Positions 9,013 through 19,716 of a stretch of 64,000 bases of DNA are shown here, piece by piece; position 1 is the first letter of the stretch; each line of letters starts with the position of its first letter. Both the position numbers and the translations under genes were made by a program. The stretch comes from Halomonas saccharevitans (GTDB lineage Bacteria > Pseudomonadota > Gammaproteobacteria > Pseudomonadales > Halomonadaceae). The notes below the pieces were generated by a model. That model was not told the DNA's origin. It searched no databases and worked only from the letters and a program-made list of their open reading frames with translations. The stretch is taken from contig NZ_FPAQ01000011.1 in assembly GCF_900116405.1 (NCBI RefSeq), positions 1 through 64,000 on the forward strand. Reading direction: 5' to 3'.

Positions 9013-9780
9013 CTACCAGTTGTAGAGCAGGGAGGCCGAGGTGGTGCGATCGGTGCGAGCCTCGGCGTCCTCGGGCGGGCGCGAGGTGTCCTTGATCTCG
9101 TGGGAAAGCTTCAGGGCCAGGTGGGCGTTGAGGCGCGCGGTGAGCGAAGTCAGCGAGCGAGAGGTGACGTTGGCGTCGGTGGCTTCCACCGAGAGCTCCT
9201 GCCCGAGACTGGCGGTCTCCGAGAAGTCCCAGGCATAGGCCAGGGCGCCGTAGACCACGCCCAGCGACTCGTCTTCCCTGTCCACGATGCGATCGTAGCG
9301 ATAGCCCGGTCCGGCCTCCAGCGAGAGCTGCTGACGTGCGTCGTCGAGCAGGTCGCGGCCATAGCCACCGATGGCGGTGAACTGCTGCTCGTAGCCGCTG
9401 AAGCGATCGCGGTCCCAGCGGGCGAAGCCGAACGCGTAGTGGGGCCCCTCGAGCTCAAAGCGCTCGCGGCCGGCGACCAGGTACTGTTCGGCGCTGGTCT
9501 CGCCGTCGCGGGAGACGTTGCGCACCTCGCCGCGCAGGGTGTGCGTCCATCTTCCCGTCAGCCAGGTGAGTCGGCCCTTGGCGATCAAGGTCTGACTGTT
9601 GGTGTTGCCCGACAGGTGGGTATAGCCCAGCTCGGCGCTGCCGGTGAGTCCCTCAGGGTGCTCCTCGGGCGGGGGTGGCGGCGCGTAGAAGGGGCTGGCC
9701 TGAGAGGCGCCGGCGATCGCCAGCAGCCCACCGAAGGCTAGCCAACGAGGCAGCCGGAAGGAGGAGGATGGGTACGACAT
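9013..9780 (-). CDS. DUF481-family outer-membrane beta-barrel protein
   Basis: A 255-residue exported protein of unknown role. From the chosen start MSYPSSSFRLPRW a signal peptide with a hydrophobic core and an ASQA cleavage site is seen (about residues 1-25), then a proline-rich stretch, then alternating strands such as GSAELGYTHLSGNTNSQTL and RYDRIVDREDESLGVVYGAL. The C-terminus ends in an aromatic residue (SLLYNW), as outer-membrane barrels do. This is the DUF481 (YdiY-like) pattern. The frame is open 19 codons further upstream, but that extension is arginine-rich and would bury the signal peptide. It lies just downstream of PBP1A on the same strand. Confidence 0.8.
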   Translation of the reverse strand: MSYPSSSFRLPRWLAFGGLLAIAGASQASPFYAPPPPPEEHPEGLTGSAELGYTHLSGNTNSQTLIAKGRLTWLTGRWTHTLRGEVRNVSRDGETSAEQYLVAGRERFELEGPHYAFGFARWDRDRFSGYEQQFTAIGGYGRDLLDDARQQLSLEAGPGYRYDRIVDREDESLGVVYGALAYAWDFSETASLGQELSVEATDANVTSRSLTSLTARLNAHLALKLSHEIKDTSRPPEDAEARTDRTTSASLLYNW

Positions 9781-9843
9781 GGTCAATCTCTGGGGGTGCC
9801 GCTGTCGTCGTCTGCCGACAGGGCGCCGTCGATGCAAAGGGTG

Positions 9844-9863
9844 GGGCGGCCTGGCGGCCGCCC
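9844..9863 (-). terminator. Weak terminator candidate after the PBP1A gene
   Basis: An 8-bp GC stem (GGGCGGCC and its complement) with a 4-base loop, followed on the minus strand by CACCCTTTGC, lies 20 bases after the stop of the penicillin-binding protein gene. The T-tail is poor. Confidence 0.35.
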
Positions 9864-9885
9864 GAAGCGGAGAGGCGGTGGCGGC

Positions 9886-12420
<2,535 letters not shown>

Positions 12421-12492
12421 GAAAATGCGGTATCCATGCTGGGAACGGGGGCGGAGTGGTGGCGATGCAATGGGCCTTCCCTCGCGGCGGCC

Positions 12493-12521
12493 ATTATAGG
12501 AAGACGAGGGAGAGGTCACCA
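12493..12521 (-). promoter_or_regulatory. Putative promoter of the PBP1A gene
   Basis: On the minus strand a perfect TATAAT lies at 12493-12498, 73 bases before the chosen start. The -35 region (TGGTGA, 17 bases upstream) matches poorly. Confidence 0.4.
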
Positions 12522-12576
12522 GCGTTGACGCCTGGCGACACCGCTGATCGTGTGAGATTCGGCAATATCATGTAAT

Positions 12577-12611
12577 GTGCGATTACGCACTTGGGCATGA
12601 CGATTATCATG
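12577..12611. other. Two inverted repeats in the ponA/pilM divergent region
   Basis: GTGCG-N4-CGCAC occupies 12577-12590 and CATGA-N6-TCATG occupies 12596-12611, both perfect and six bases apart. They lie upstream of pilM in an AT-richer stretch and could be operator sites. I could not find a convincing sigma-70 promoter for pilM here. Confidence 0.35.
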
Positions 12612-12686
12612 CGTGATGGCCCGGTTTGAAATGAATCATCATAGTAAGCGGAAGAACGCACGGATCAGGCAGGGGCATGGCACACG

Positions 12687-13748
12687 ATGCGACTAAGAGC
12701 ACCCGGTAAGGGACTGATCGGTGTCGATATCACCTCGGCTACCGTCAAGGTCATCGAGCTGAAGCGCGCGGGTGGCCACTATCAGGTGGAAAGCTACGCC
12801 GTGCGGCCTCTGCGCGAGGGCGCCGTGATCGAGCGGCGGATCCGCGACATGCCGGCCGTGGTGGACGCCCTCAGACGGGCCGTGGATCATGCCCGGCCCG
12901 GCAGCCGCAACGCCGCCGTGGCCGTGCCGGCCGGTGCCGCGATCACCAAGGTGCTGTCCTTTCCCGCCTCGCTGGACGATGGCGAGATTGAGACGCGCAT
13001 CCAGCTCGAGTCGGACCGACACATTCCGTTTCCGTTCAATGAAGTCGCCTTCGATTTCCAGCGCCTCGGCCTCAATTCACGCTACGGTGATCAGCAGGAC
13101 GTCCTGCTGGTGGCCTGTCGCCAGCAGGACGTCAACCAGTTGACCGACGCGGTGCTGCAGGCGGGACTCACCCCGGCGGCCGTCGACGTCGAGACATTTG
13201 CCGTGGAGCGCGCCTTTCAGGAGCTTCGCCATCAGCTGCCGTCGGAGGGTGGCGAGCAAGAGTGCGTGGCGCTGGTCGACATCGGTGCCACCATGAACGC
13301 CTTTCAGGTGCTGCGCGACGGGCGCGTCACCTACAGCCGCGACACCGTCTTCGGCGGCCGCCAGCTGACCGACGAGATCCAGAACCGCTATGGGCTGACC
13401 CTCGAGGAGGCGGGGCTCGCCAAGAAGCGTGGCGGCCTGCCCGACGACTACCAGCGCAGCGTACTCGATCCCTTCCTCGATACCCTGGTTCAGCAGGTGG
13501 GACGCTCGCTGCAGCTCTACTATACCGCCGGGCGCAAGCAGGAGGTGCGCCACATGATCCTGGCCGGCGGCACCAGCGTGCTGCCGGGCCTGGCCGAGCG
13601 GCTGGCCGAAGAGAGTGGTATGGAGGTGGTGATCGCCAATCCCTTTCGCCGCATGAAGGTCAACGCCCGGATCGACGTGCCGACCCTGGCCGGTGATGCC
13701 CCGGCCATGCTGACCGCCTGCGGCCTGGCGATGAGGGTGGGTAAATGA
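12687..13748 (+). CDS. pilM: PilM, cytoplasmic actin-like type IV pilus assembly protein
   Basis: A 353-residue FtsA/actin-fold ATPase that binds the cytoplasmic tail of PilN and links the pilus alignment complex to the motor. The N-terminus GKGLIGVDITSATVKVIEL is the phosphate-1 loop of the fold; GALVDIGATMNAF-like and ILAGGTSVLPGL segments are the later nucleotide-binding loops. It opens the operon pilMNOPQ-aroK-aroB; its stop overlaps the pilN start by four bases. Confidence 0.95.
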   Translation: MRLRAPGKGLIGVDITSATVKVIELKRAGGHYQVESYAVRPLREGAVIERRIRDMPAVVDALRRAVDHARPGSRNAAVAVPAGAAITKVLSFPASLDDGEIETRIQLESDRHIPFPFNEVAFDFQRLGLNSRYGDQQDVLLVACRQQDVNQLTDAVLQAGLTPAAVDVETFAVERAFQELRHQLPSEGGEQECVALVDIGATMNAFQVLRDGRVTYSRDTVFGGRQLTDEIQNRYGLTLEEAGLAKKRGGLPDDYQRSVLDPFLDTLVQQVGRSLQLYYTAGRKQEVRHMILAGGTSVLPGLAERLAEESGMEVVIANPFRRMKVNARIDVPTLAGDAPAMLTACGLAMRVGK

Positions 13749-14320
13749 CCACCATCGAGATCAATCTGCTCCCCTGGCGGGAGGAGATGCGCGCTCGTCG
13801 CGGCAAGCGATTCACCCTGGCATTGGCGCTGAGCGCGCTGGTCGGCCTGGGCGGCGGCTACGGCATGACCTGGCACTACGATCAGCGCTTGAGTGCTCAG
13901 CAGGAGCGCAATCGGTTCGTCGCGGCCGAAGCCCAGAAGCTCGACGCCGCGATACGCGAAATCAGCGAGCTGGAGCAGATTCGACAAACCATGGAGTCCC
14001 AGGTGCGGGTCTTCACGGCGCTCCAGACCGGGCGCGCGCAGACCGTTCACGTCTTCAACGACCTGGTGGATAGCCTTGTCGACGGGGTGCATTACACCGG
14101 GCTCGATCGACAGGGAGACACGCTACGAATGACCGGCGTGGCCGAGAACAATCGGCAAGTCTCCGACCAGCTGCGGGCGCTGGATGCGGCGGCCTCCCTC
14201 TCTCGGCCAGTGCTGTCCGAGGTCGAAGTCGAGCAGGAGGGAGCGCTTCGGCGTTTCAGCTTGAGCCTCACTCAGCACCTGCCGTCTGCGCCCGATGACG
14301 CGCCGGGGGGAGAGCCATGA
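13745..14320 (+). CDS. pilN: PilN, inner-membrane pilus alignment protein
   Basis: A 191-residue bitopic protein. The cytoplasmic start carries the INLLPWR motif that inserts into PilM; one transmembrane helix follows (about residues 22-42), then a periplasmic coiled coil and a small ferredoxin-like domain. The ATG overlaps the pilM stop (ATGA) and its own stop overlaps pilO in the same way, typical of translational coupling for subunits of one complex. Confidence 0.95.
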   Translation: MTTIEINLLPWREEMRARRGKRFTLALALSALVGLGGGYGMTWHYDQRLSAQQERNRFVAAEAQKLDAAIREISELEQIRQTMESQVRVFTALQTGRAQTVHVFNDLVDSLVDGVHYTGLDRQGDTLRMTGVAENNRQVSDQLRALDAAASLSRPVLSEVEVEQEGALRRFSLSLTQHLPSAPDDAPGGEP

Positions 14321-14943
14321 GGTGGGCAGATGAGTGGCGCCGACTGAAAAGCGTCGACTGGGGCGAGCTGGATATCAAGGAGGCCGGTAGCTGGCCCTTC
14401 TTGCTGCAGCTGATCTGCTGCGTGCTGACGCTGAGTCTGACCCTGGCAGGCATGTACTGGTATCTGGGGGCGCCCAAGGCCGAGGCGCTGGAGCAGGCCA
14501 GGGCGGAAGAGGCGCGGCTGATCGGGAATTATCGAAGCAAGGCGGCGCAGGCGGCGCATCTAGACGTCATGCGTGAAGAGATGGCCGTGCTCGATGAGCG
14601 CATGGGCGATCTTCGCGAGATGCTGCCCACGGATGCCGAGGTGCCGTCGTTGATCGATAACATCAGCGAAGCGGCGATCAGTAACCAGCTTTCCATCGAA
14701 TTCATCCGCCTGCGCAGTCCCGTCGCCCAGGAGTTCTACCTCGAGCAGCCGTTCGATATCCGCGTGCAGGGCGGCTATCACAGCATCGCGAAATTTCTGA
14801 CCACGGTCGCCGGCTTGCCGCGCATCGTCACCCAGCATGATCTGACGCTCGAGCCCGTCGAGGAAGCGCAGGGCCAGCAACTGCAGCTCTCCATGCTCGC
14901 CCGCACCTACAGCTACCGCCAGCCCGACGAGGAGGCCCCGTGA
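14317..14943 (+). CDS. pilO: PilO, inner-membrane pilus alignment protein
   Basis: A 208-residue partner of PilN with the same layout: a short cytoplasmic segment, one membrane helix (about residues 23-46), a periplasmic coiled coil rich in Glu and Arg, and a C-terminal ferredoxin-like fold. It heterodimerises with PilN in known systems. Start and stop overlap the neighbouring genes by a few bases. Confidence 0.94.
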   Translation: MRWADEWRRLKSVDWGELDIKEAGSWPFLLQLICCVLTLSLTLAGMYWYLGAPKAEALEQARAEEARLIGNYRSKAAQAAHLDVMREEMAVLDERMGDLREMLPTDAEVPSLIDNISEAAISNQLSIEFIRLRSPVAQEFYLEQPFDIRVQGGYHSIAKFLTTVAGLPRIVTQHDLTLEPVEEAQGQQLQLSMLARTYSYRQPDEEAP

Positions 14944-15470
14944 CCCGTATCAGTCTGCGATACGCGTTTCTCGCCGTCGGCATGGGGCTGTTAGTTGGCT
15001 GCGCGGATCCTGAGTTGCGCCAACTCGAACAGCGGCTGGTCGAGGTGCGAGCGAATCCGGGGGAGGTGCCCCAGCTGGACCTCCCGGACATTCCGCCGAT
15101 CGATCGGGTGTCGTACGTTGGCAACGAGGCTCGCAGCCCCTTCGTCCCGCATCGCATGCAGGATCGGCGAGTGGCTCCGCAGGCCGGCGACCTGGCACCC
15201 TCTTCGGATCGCCCGCGAGCGCCGCTCGAGGCCTACGATCTTGCCGAGCTGGATCTGGTGGGGATATTGACGGTGGGCGGTAAGCCGTCGGCGCTGGTGC
15301 GCGGGCCCGGCGGCAAGGTCCATCGAGTGGGGGTCGGCGACTACATGGGCCACGATCACGGGCGCATCGTGAGCATCACCGAGTCCTCTCTGGTGCTGGT
15401 GGAGACCGTGCTGGAAAACAATACCTGGCAGGAGCGCTCCAGGCAGATCGCCCTGGGTGAGGGCGCATAA
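14940..15470 (+). CDS. pilP: PilP, pilus assembly lipoprotein
   Basis: A 176-residue inner-membrane lipoprotein that joins PilNO to the secretin PilQ. The start is a GTG overlapping the pilO stop, with GAGGAGG five bases upstream. A lipobox LLVGC places the lipidated cysteine at residue 21. A flexible proline-rich linker follows, then the C-terminal beta domain (about 85-170) with LVGILTVGGKPSALVRGPGG. Confidence 0.94.
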   Translation: MTRISLRYAFLAVGMGLLVGCADPELRQLEQRLVEVRANPGEVPQLDLPDIPPIDRVSYVGNEARSPFVPHRMQDRRVAPQAGDLAPSSDRPRAPLEAYDLAELDLVGILTVGGKPSALVRGPGGKVHRVGVGDYMGHDHGRIVSITESSLVLVETVLENNTWQERSRQIALGEGA

Positions 15471-15530
15471 CACATTCATGCCATGCCACCGGACGGGTGG
15501 CTGGCCGGGGTCCGCAGGGAGAAGGGAACA

Positions 15531-17585
15531 ATGCATGCGATGATTCGTGGTCTCGCCATCGTGGCGCTGCTGGCGGTCTCCACGGTTGCCGTGGCGGCCT
15601 CCACCCTCACCGACCTGGCCTTTCACCAAGCCAGCGACGGAGGCGTAGAGATAGCGCTCGACTTCAGCGGACCGGTGCCCGAGGTGCGTGGCTATCGTCT
15701 CGACGAGCCGGCTCGCCTGACCATCGACCTGATGGGCACGGCCAGCGCCCTGGAGCGCCGCCGCGAGGAGCTCGGCATGGGTGGCGTCCAGCGAGTCACG
15801 GCCCTGGAGGCGGGGTCGCGCACGCGGCTGGTCTTCGAGCTGGAGGGGCCCCTGCCCTACGACACCCGTCAGCAGGGAGATCGCCTGCTGCTCTCCATCG
15901 GCGGCGGGGCCGCTCAGCCGGCCGAGGCTCCCTCCACGCGGACGACGGCGTCGTCGACCCAGCCATCGACCCAGCCATCGAACCAGGCGTACCGCGAGCC
16001 CAGTATTCAGGACATCGACTTTCGCCGCGGCGATGGCGGCGCGGGACGGCTGGTCGTCACCTTCGATCGCTCCGGCGTGGATGCGCGTGTGCGCGAGAGC
16101 GGCCAGCGCATCATCGCCGACCTGCGCGATGTTCGGCTGCCGGCCTCGCTGGATCAGGTCTATGACGTCAGCGACTTCGGCACGCCGCTCAAGCGCGTCG
16201 TCCCGCGCGTCGGGCGCGACGGCGTGACCCTGGAGATCGAGGGCGAGGGGCGATTCGCCATGCTCTCCACTCTGACCGGCCGCCAGCTGGTGATCGAGGC
16301 CGAGCCGGTCACCCAGGCGCAGCAGGAGGAGCGCGTCCGCGAGCAGTTTCCCTATACTGGCGAGCGCATCACCCTCAATTTCCAGGACATCGAGGTACGC
16401 TCGGTGCTGGCGATCATCGCCGATTTCACCGGCCTCAACCTGGTGGCCAGCGACAGCGTCACCGGCAGCGTGACCCTCAATCTGCAGAACGTGCCCTGGG
16501 ATCAGGCCCTGGATCTGGTGCTCAAGAGTCACGGCCTGGCCAGCCGTCAGCAGGGCAACGTCATCGTGGTGGCGCCGGCCGCGGAGCTGGCGCAGCGTGA
16601 ACAGATCGAGCTGCAGGCGCGTGAGCAGCTCGAGACGCTAGCGCCGCTGGAGTCAGAGTACGTCCAGGTCAAGTACGCCAAGGCCGAGAATCTGGCGCGC
16701 CTGCTGCGCGGAGGCGATCAGGGCTTCGGCCTGCTCTCCGAGCGCGGCAAGGTGGCGGTCGATGCGCGCACCAATACCCTGCTGATTCAGGATACCGCCG
16801 AGAATATCGACGACGTCCTCGCGACCTTCGAGACCCTGGACGTGGCGGTGCGTCAGGTGCAGATCGAGGCGCGTATCGTCATCGCGCGCGATAGCGCCAC
16901 CCGCGAGCTGGGCGTCAACTGGGGGCTCTCCAATAACGAGGTTGATCCAACCAATGGGCTCAACGCCGACGGCGCCTCTAGTGGCAGTGCCGACAACGGC
17001 GGCCTGGCCGTTGACCTGGGGGGCGATCGCGATCCCGCCACGTCCTTCGCCTTCGGTTACCTGTCCGGCGATGTCCTGCTCGATCTCGAGCTGCGTGCCC
17101 TGGAGAGCGAGGGCAAGAGCCAGACCATCTCCCAGCCGCGGGTGATCACCGCCAATCAGCGTACCGCGGTGATCAAGCAGGGCACCGAGATCCCCTATCA
17201 GGAGGCCTCCTCCAGCGGCGCCACCAACGTCGAGTTCAAGGAGGCCGTGCTGGCGCTGGAGGTGACGCCGCAGATCACCCCGGATAATCGCATCATCATG
17301 GACCTGGTGATCAACAACGACACCGTGGGCGAGCTCTTCAACGGCGTGCCCTCCATCGACACCAACGAGATCGAGACGCAGGTGCTGGTCGATAGCGGCG
17401 AGACCGTGGTGCTGGGCGGCATCCTCAAGACCGACGAGGTGCGCAATCTCTTCAAGACGCCTTTCCTTGGCGACCTGCCGGTGCTGGGTAACCTCTTCCG
17501 CTATACCGAGAGCACCAATGATAAGGTAGAGTTGCTGGTATTCATCACGCCCCGAATACTGGACGACAACCTGGCCATTCGCTGA
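15531..17585 (+). CDS. pilQ: PilQ, type IV pilus secretin
   Basis: The outer-membrane channel for the pilus fibre. The chosen start [14 protein letters not shown] gives 684 residues with a signal peptide ending near AVAA; an open extension of 16 codons upstream is not signal-like. Order of domains: two AMIN peptidoglycan-binding domains (about 25-110 and 160-265), a Ser/Thr/Gln-rich linker between them, N0/N1 secretin domains (about 285-450), and the secretin barrel (about 480-680) containing [20 protein letters not shown] and [11 protein letters not shown]. The stop overlaps the aroK start by one base. Confidence 0.95.
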   Translation: MHAMIRGLAIVALLAVSTVAVAASTLTDLAFHQASDGGVEIALDFSGPVPEVRGYRLDEPARLTIDLMGTASALERRREELGMGGVQRVTALEAGSRTRLVFELEGPLPYDTRQQGDRLLLSIGGGAAQPAEAPSTRTTASSTQPSTQPSNQAYREPSIQDIDFRRGDGGAGRLVVTFDRSGVDARVRESGQRIIADLRDVRLPASLDQVYDVSDFGTPLKRVVPRVGRDGVTLEIEGEGRFAMLSTLTGRQLVIEAEPVTQAQQEERVREQFPYTGERITLNFQDIEVRSVLAIIADFTGLNLVASDSVTGSVTLNLQNVPWDQALDLVLKSHGLASRQQGNVIVVAPAAELAQREQIELQAREQLETLAPLESEYVQVKYAKAENLARLLRGGDQGFGLLSERGKVAVDARTNTLLIQDTAENIDDVLATFETLDVAVRQVQIEARIVIARDSATRELGVNWGLSNNEVDPTNGLNADGASSGSADNGGLAVDLGGDRDPATSFAFGYLSGDVLLDLELRALESEGKSQTISQPRVITANQRTAVIKQGTEIPYQEASSSGATNVEFKEAVLALEVTPQITPDNRIIMDLVINNDTVGELFNGVPSIDTNEIETQVLVDSGETVVLGGILKTDEVRNLFKTPFLGDLPVLGNLFRYTESTNDKVELLVFITPRILDDNLAIR

Positions 17586-18127
17586 TGCAGGGACTACCGA
17601 ACCTGATACTGATCGGCCCTATGGGGGCCGGCAAGAGCACCATCGGCCGCCTTCTGGCGGCCGAACTGTCACGCGAGTTCTACGATAGCGACCACGAGAT
17701 CCAGGCGCGCTGCGGCGCCGATATCCCCTGGATCTTCGACGTCGAGGGCGAGGCGGGCTTTCGCGATCGCGAGTCGCAGATGATCCGTGAGCTGACGCAC
17801 TACGAAAACGTGGTCATCGCCACCGGCGGAGGTGCCGTGCTGCGGGAAGAGAATCGTCGGGTGCTGCGCGAGAGCGGCACCGTGATCTACCTGCTCACCA
17901 CCGTGGAGCAGCAGCTGCGGCGTACCGCGAAGGATCGCAATCGACCGCTGCTGCAGCGCCCCGACAAGGAGGCCGTGCTGCGCGACATGTTCGCGCTGCG
18001 TGACCCCCTCTACCGCGCCACCGCCGATGTGGTGATCCGCACCGACCGTCGCGGCCCGCGTGCCGTGGTCAACGAGATCGTGCGGCGCGTGTCGCGCCTG
18101 GTCGATCCCCTGCAATGCAAGGCCTGA
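17585..18127 (+). CDS. aroK: Shikimate kinase I
   Basis: Phosphorylates shikimate at O3 in the chorismate pathway. It has 180 residues, with P-loop GPMGAGKST at residues 11-19, the substrate-binding DSDHEI and FRDRES motifs and the glycine-rich TGGGAV. It is the sixth gene of the pil operon and overlaps pilQ by one base, so pilus assembly and aromatic synthesis share a message here, as in Pseudomonas. Confidence 0.96.
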   Translation: MQGLPNLILIGPMGAGKSTIGRLLAAELSREFYDSDHEIQARCGADIPWIFDVEGEAGFRDRESQMIRELTHYENVVIATGGGAVLREENRRVLRESGTVIYLLTTVEQQLRRTAKDRNRPLLQRPDKEAVLRDMFALRDPLYRATADVVIRTDRRGPRAVVNEIVRRVSRLVDPLQCKA

Positions 18128-18131
18128 GTCC

Positions 18132-19238
18132 ATGATCGAGACCCTCGCAGCCCCGTCCACCCTCGAGGTGGCGCTTGGCGATCGCAGCTACCCCATCCAT
18201 ATCGGCCCCGGCCTGCTGGGCGACCCGCAGTGGCTGACGCCGCACCTGGCCGGGCGCCAGGTCATGGTGGTCACCAACGAGACGGTGGCCCCGCTCTATC
18301 TCGATAAGCTGACCCAGGGGCTTTCCGACGACCTCGAGGTGCGCACCCTGGTGCTGCCCGACGGCGAGGCCACCAAGACGCTGGCTCACGTGGAGCGGAT
18401 CTGGGATGCCCTGCTCGCCGCCGGCTTCAATCGCCGCTGCACCCTGATCGCGCTCGGCGGCGGAGTGACCGGGGATATGGTCGGCTTCGCCGCCGCCTGC
18501 TACCAGCGCGGGGTGGCCTTCGTGCAGGTGCCGACCACGCTGCTCGCCCAGGTCGACTCCTCGGTGGGCGGCAAGACCGGTGTGAACCATCCGCGTGGCA
18601 AGAACATGATTGGCGCCTTCTGGCAGCCCCGCGCGGTGCTGATCGACACCGACACTCTGGCGACGCTGCCGCCGCGCGAGCTCTCGGCGGGGCTCGCCGA
18701 GGTGCTCAAGTATGGGCTGATCCGCGACGCCGACTTCCTGGCCTGGCTCGAGGCCGAGATGCCCCTGCTGCGGGGTCTCGACGCCGCCGCCCTGACCCGG
18801 GCCATCGAGCGCAGCTGCACGCTCAAGGCCGAGATCGTCGCCGAGGATGAGACCGAGCAGGGCGTCAGGGCGCTGCTCAACCTGGGTCACACCTTCGGCC
18901 ACGCCATCGAGGCGCATCAGGGCTATGGGCACTGGCTGCACGGCGAGGCCGTCGGTACCGGCATGCTGATGGCCGCCGAGCTCTCGTGCCGCCTGGGGTG
19001 GCTCAGCGAGGCCGAGGTGGCCCGCGTGCGCACGCTCATCGAGGCCGCCGGCCTGCCGCTGGCGGCCCCTGCCGAGATGGGGGTGGAGGACTTTCTCGCC
19101 ATCATGCGCCTGGACAAGAAAAACCTCGACAGCCGCCTGCGGTTGATCCTGCTGCGCACGCTGGGCGATGCCTGTATCCATGACGAGACGCCGCCACAGA
19201 TCCTGGCCTCGCTCATCGAGGCCTTCCCTCGTCGCTGA
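18132..19238 (+). CDS. aroB: 3-dehydroquinate synthase
   Basis: Converts DAHP to 3-dehydroquinate, NAD and zinc dependent. I start at [19 protein letters not shown] (368 residues, normal length); the open frame upstream overlaps aroK. Conserved stretches are [47 protein letters not shown] and the metal ligands in [11 protein letters not shown] and HGEAV. It ends the operon before a GC-rich hairpin. Confidence 0.96.
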   Translation: MIETLAAPSTLEVALGDRSYPIHIGPGLLGDPQWLTPHLAGRQVMVVTNETVAPLYLDKLTQGLSDDLEVRTLVLPDGEATKTLAHVERIWDALLAAGFNRRCTLIALGGGVTGDMVGFAAACYQRGVAFVQVPTTLLAQVDSSVGGKTGVNHPRGKNMIGAFWQPRAVLIDTDTLATLPPRELSAGLAEVLKYGLIRDADFLAWLEAEMPLLRGLDAAALTRAIERSCTLKAEIVAEDETEQGVRALLNLGHTFGHAIEAHQGYGHWLHGEAVGTGMLMAAELSCRLGWLSEAEVARVRTLIEAAGLPLAAPAEMGVEDFLAIMRLDKKNLDSRLRLILLRTLGDACIHDETPPQILASLIEAFPRR

Positions 19239-19304
19239 GCGTTTGACGGTGCTCGGTGCCTTTCTTCGGTGCCTTGGCGCATCGACTCAATAGCCGTTCT
19301 ATTC

Positions 19305-19338
19305 GACGCCCGCCCTCGCGCGGGCGTCGTCGTGTCTG
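19305..19338 (+). terminator. aroB terminator
   Basis: A 9-bp stem GACGCCCGC (19305-19313) with 19320-19328 and a 6-base loop is followed by GTCGTGTCTGG rather than a T-run; the same tail occurs after other hairpins here. Confidence 0.65.
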
Positions 19339-19421
19339 GGGTGCGTCGGCGTCCTGGGTGGCGCTTCCTTTAAGCCATTCGCATGCCTCATGCCGGATCG
19401 GCATGGCCAAATCGCGGACTG

Positions 19422-19437
19422 TTGGACTAAAGTCTAA
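19422..19437. promoter_or_regulatory. Near-palindromic operator candidate upstream of gltB
   Basis: TTGGACTAAAGTCTAA is palindromic except for one base pair and the centre. It lies in the 478-base gap between aroB and gltB, about 150 bases before the putative gltB promoter, in a stretch that is more AT-rich than its surroundings. The regulator is unknown. Confidence 0.3.
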
Positions 19438-19570
19438 CGGTCTTCGCTTGGCGTTTAAGAATCGTTGTTCGGCTTTGCAAGCTATTGAGTTAGCGAGTTT
19501 TTTTGCCTGAGGCATCGTGCAAGTAGCGGATTTGGCGGCGGTTTTTCATGGGGGTGTCGGGTGGGGTCGA

Positions 19571-19600
19571 TTGCGCGGTGGGCGCGCCTCTGGCTATGCT
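19571..19600 (+). promoter_or_regulatory. Putative gltB promoter
   Basis: TTGCGC (19571-19576) and TATGCT (19595-19600) are separated by 18 bases. Transcription would begin near 19607 and leave a leader of about 110 bases. Confidence 0.5.
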
Positions 19601-19625
19601 GGTCGGCCTTTTACAGAGCAGTCCC

Positions 19626-19642
19626 CGCTCCCGTCGGGAGCG
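19626..19642 (+). other. gltB leader hairpin
   Basis: CGCTCCC (19626-19632) pairs with GGGAGCG (19636-19642) around a 3-base loop in the predicted gltB leader, followed by an A-rich stretch. There is no T-tail, so it is a leader structure rather than a terminator; its role is unknown. Confidence 0.4.
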
Positions 19643-19716
19643 ACATGGAAAAAGAAAAACCGAAAACAATACCATGCGATGACTGCCAAAGAAACCACTC
19701 AACCCGAGGCACGCCC

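Noticed and set aside
12626-12640. Sigma-54 promoter for pilM
   Set aside because: TGGCCCGGTTTGAA resembles the -24 element, but the -12 GC is missing.
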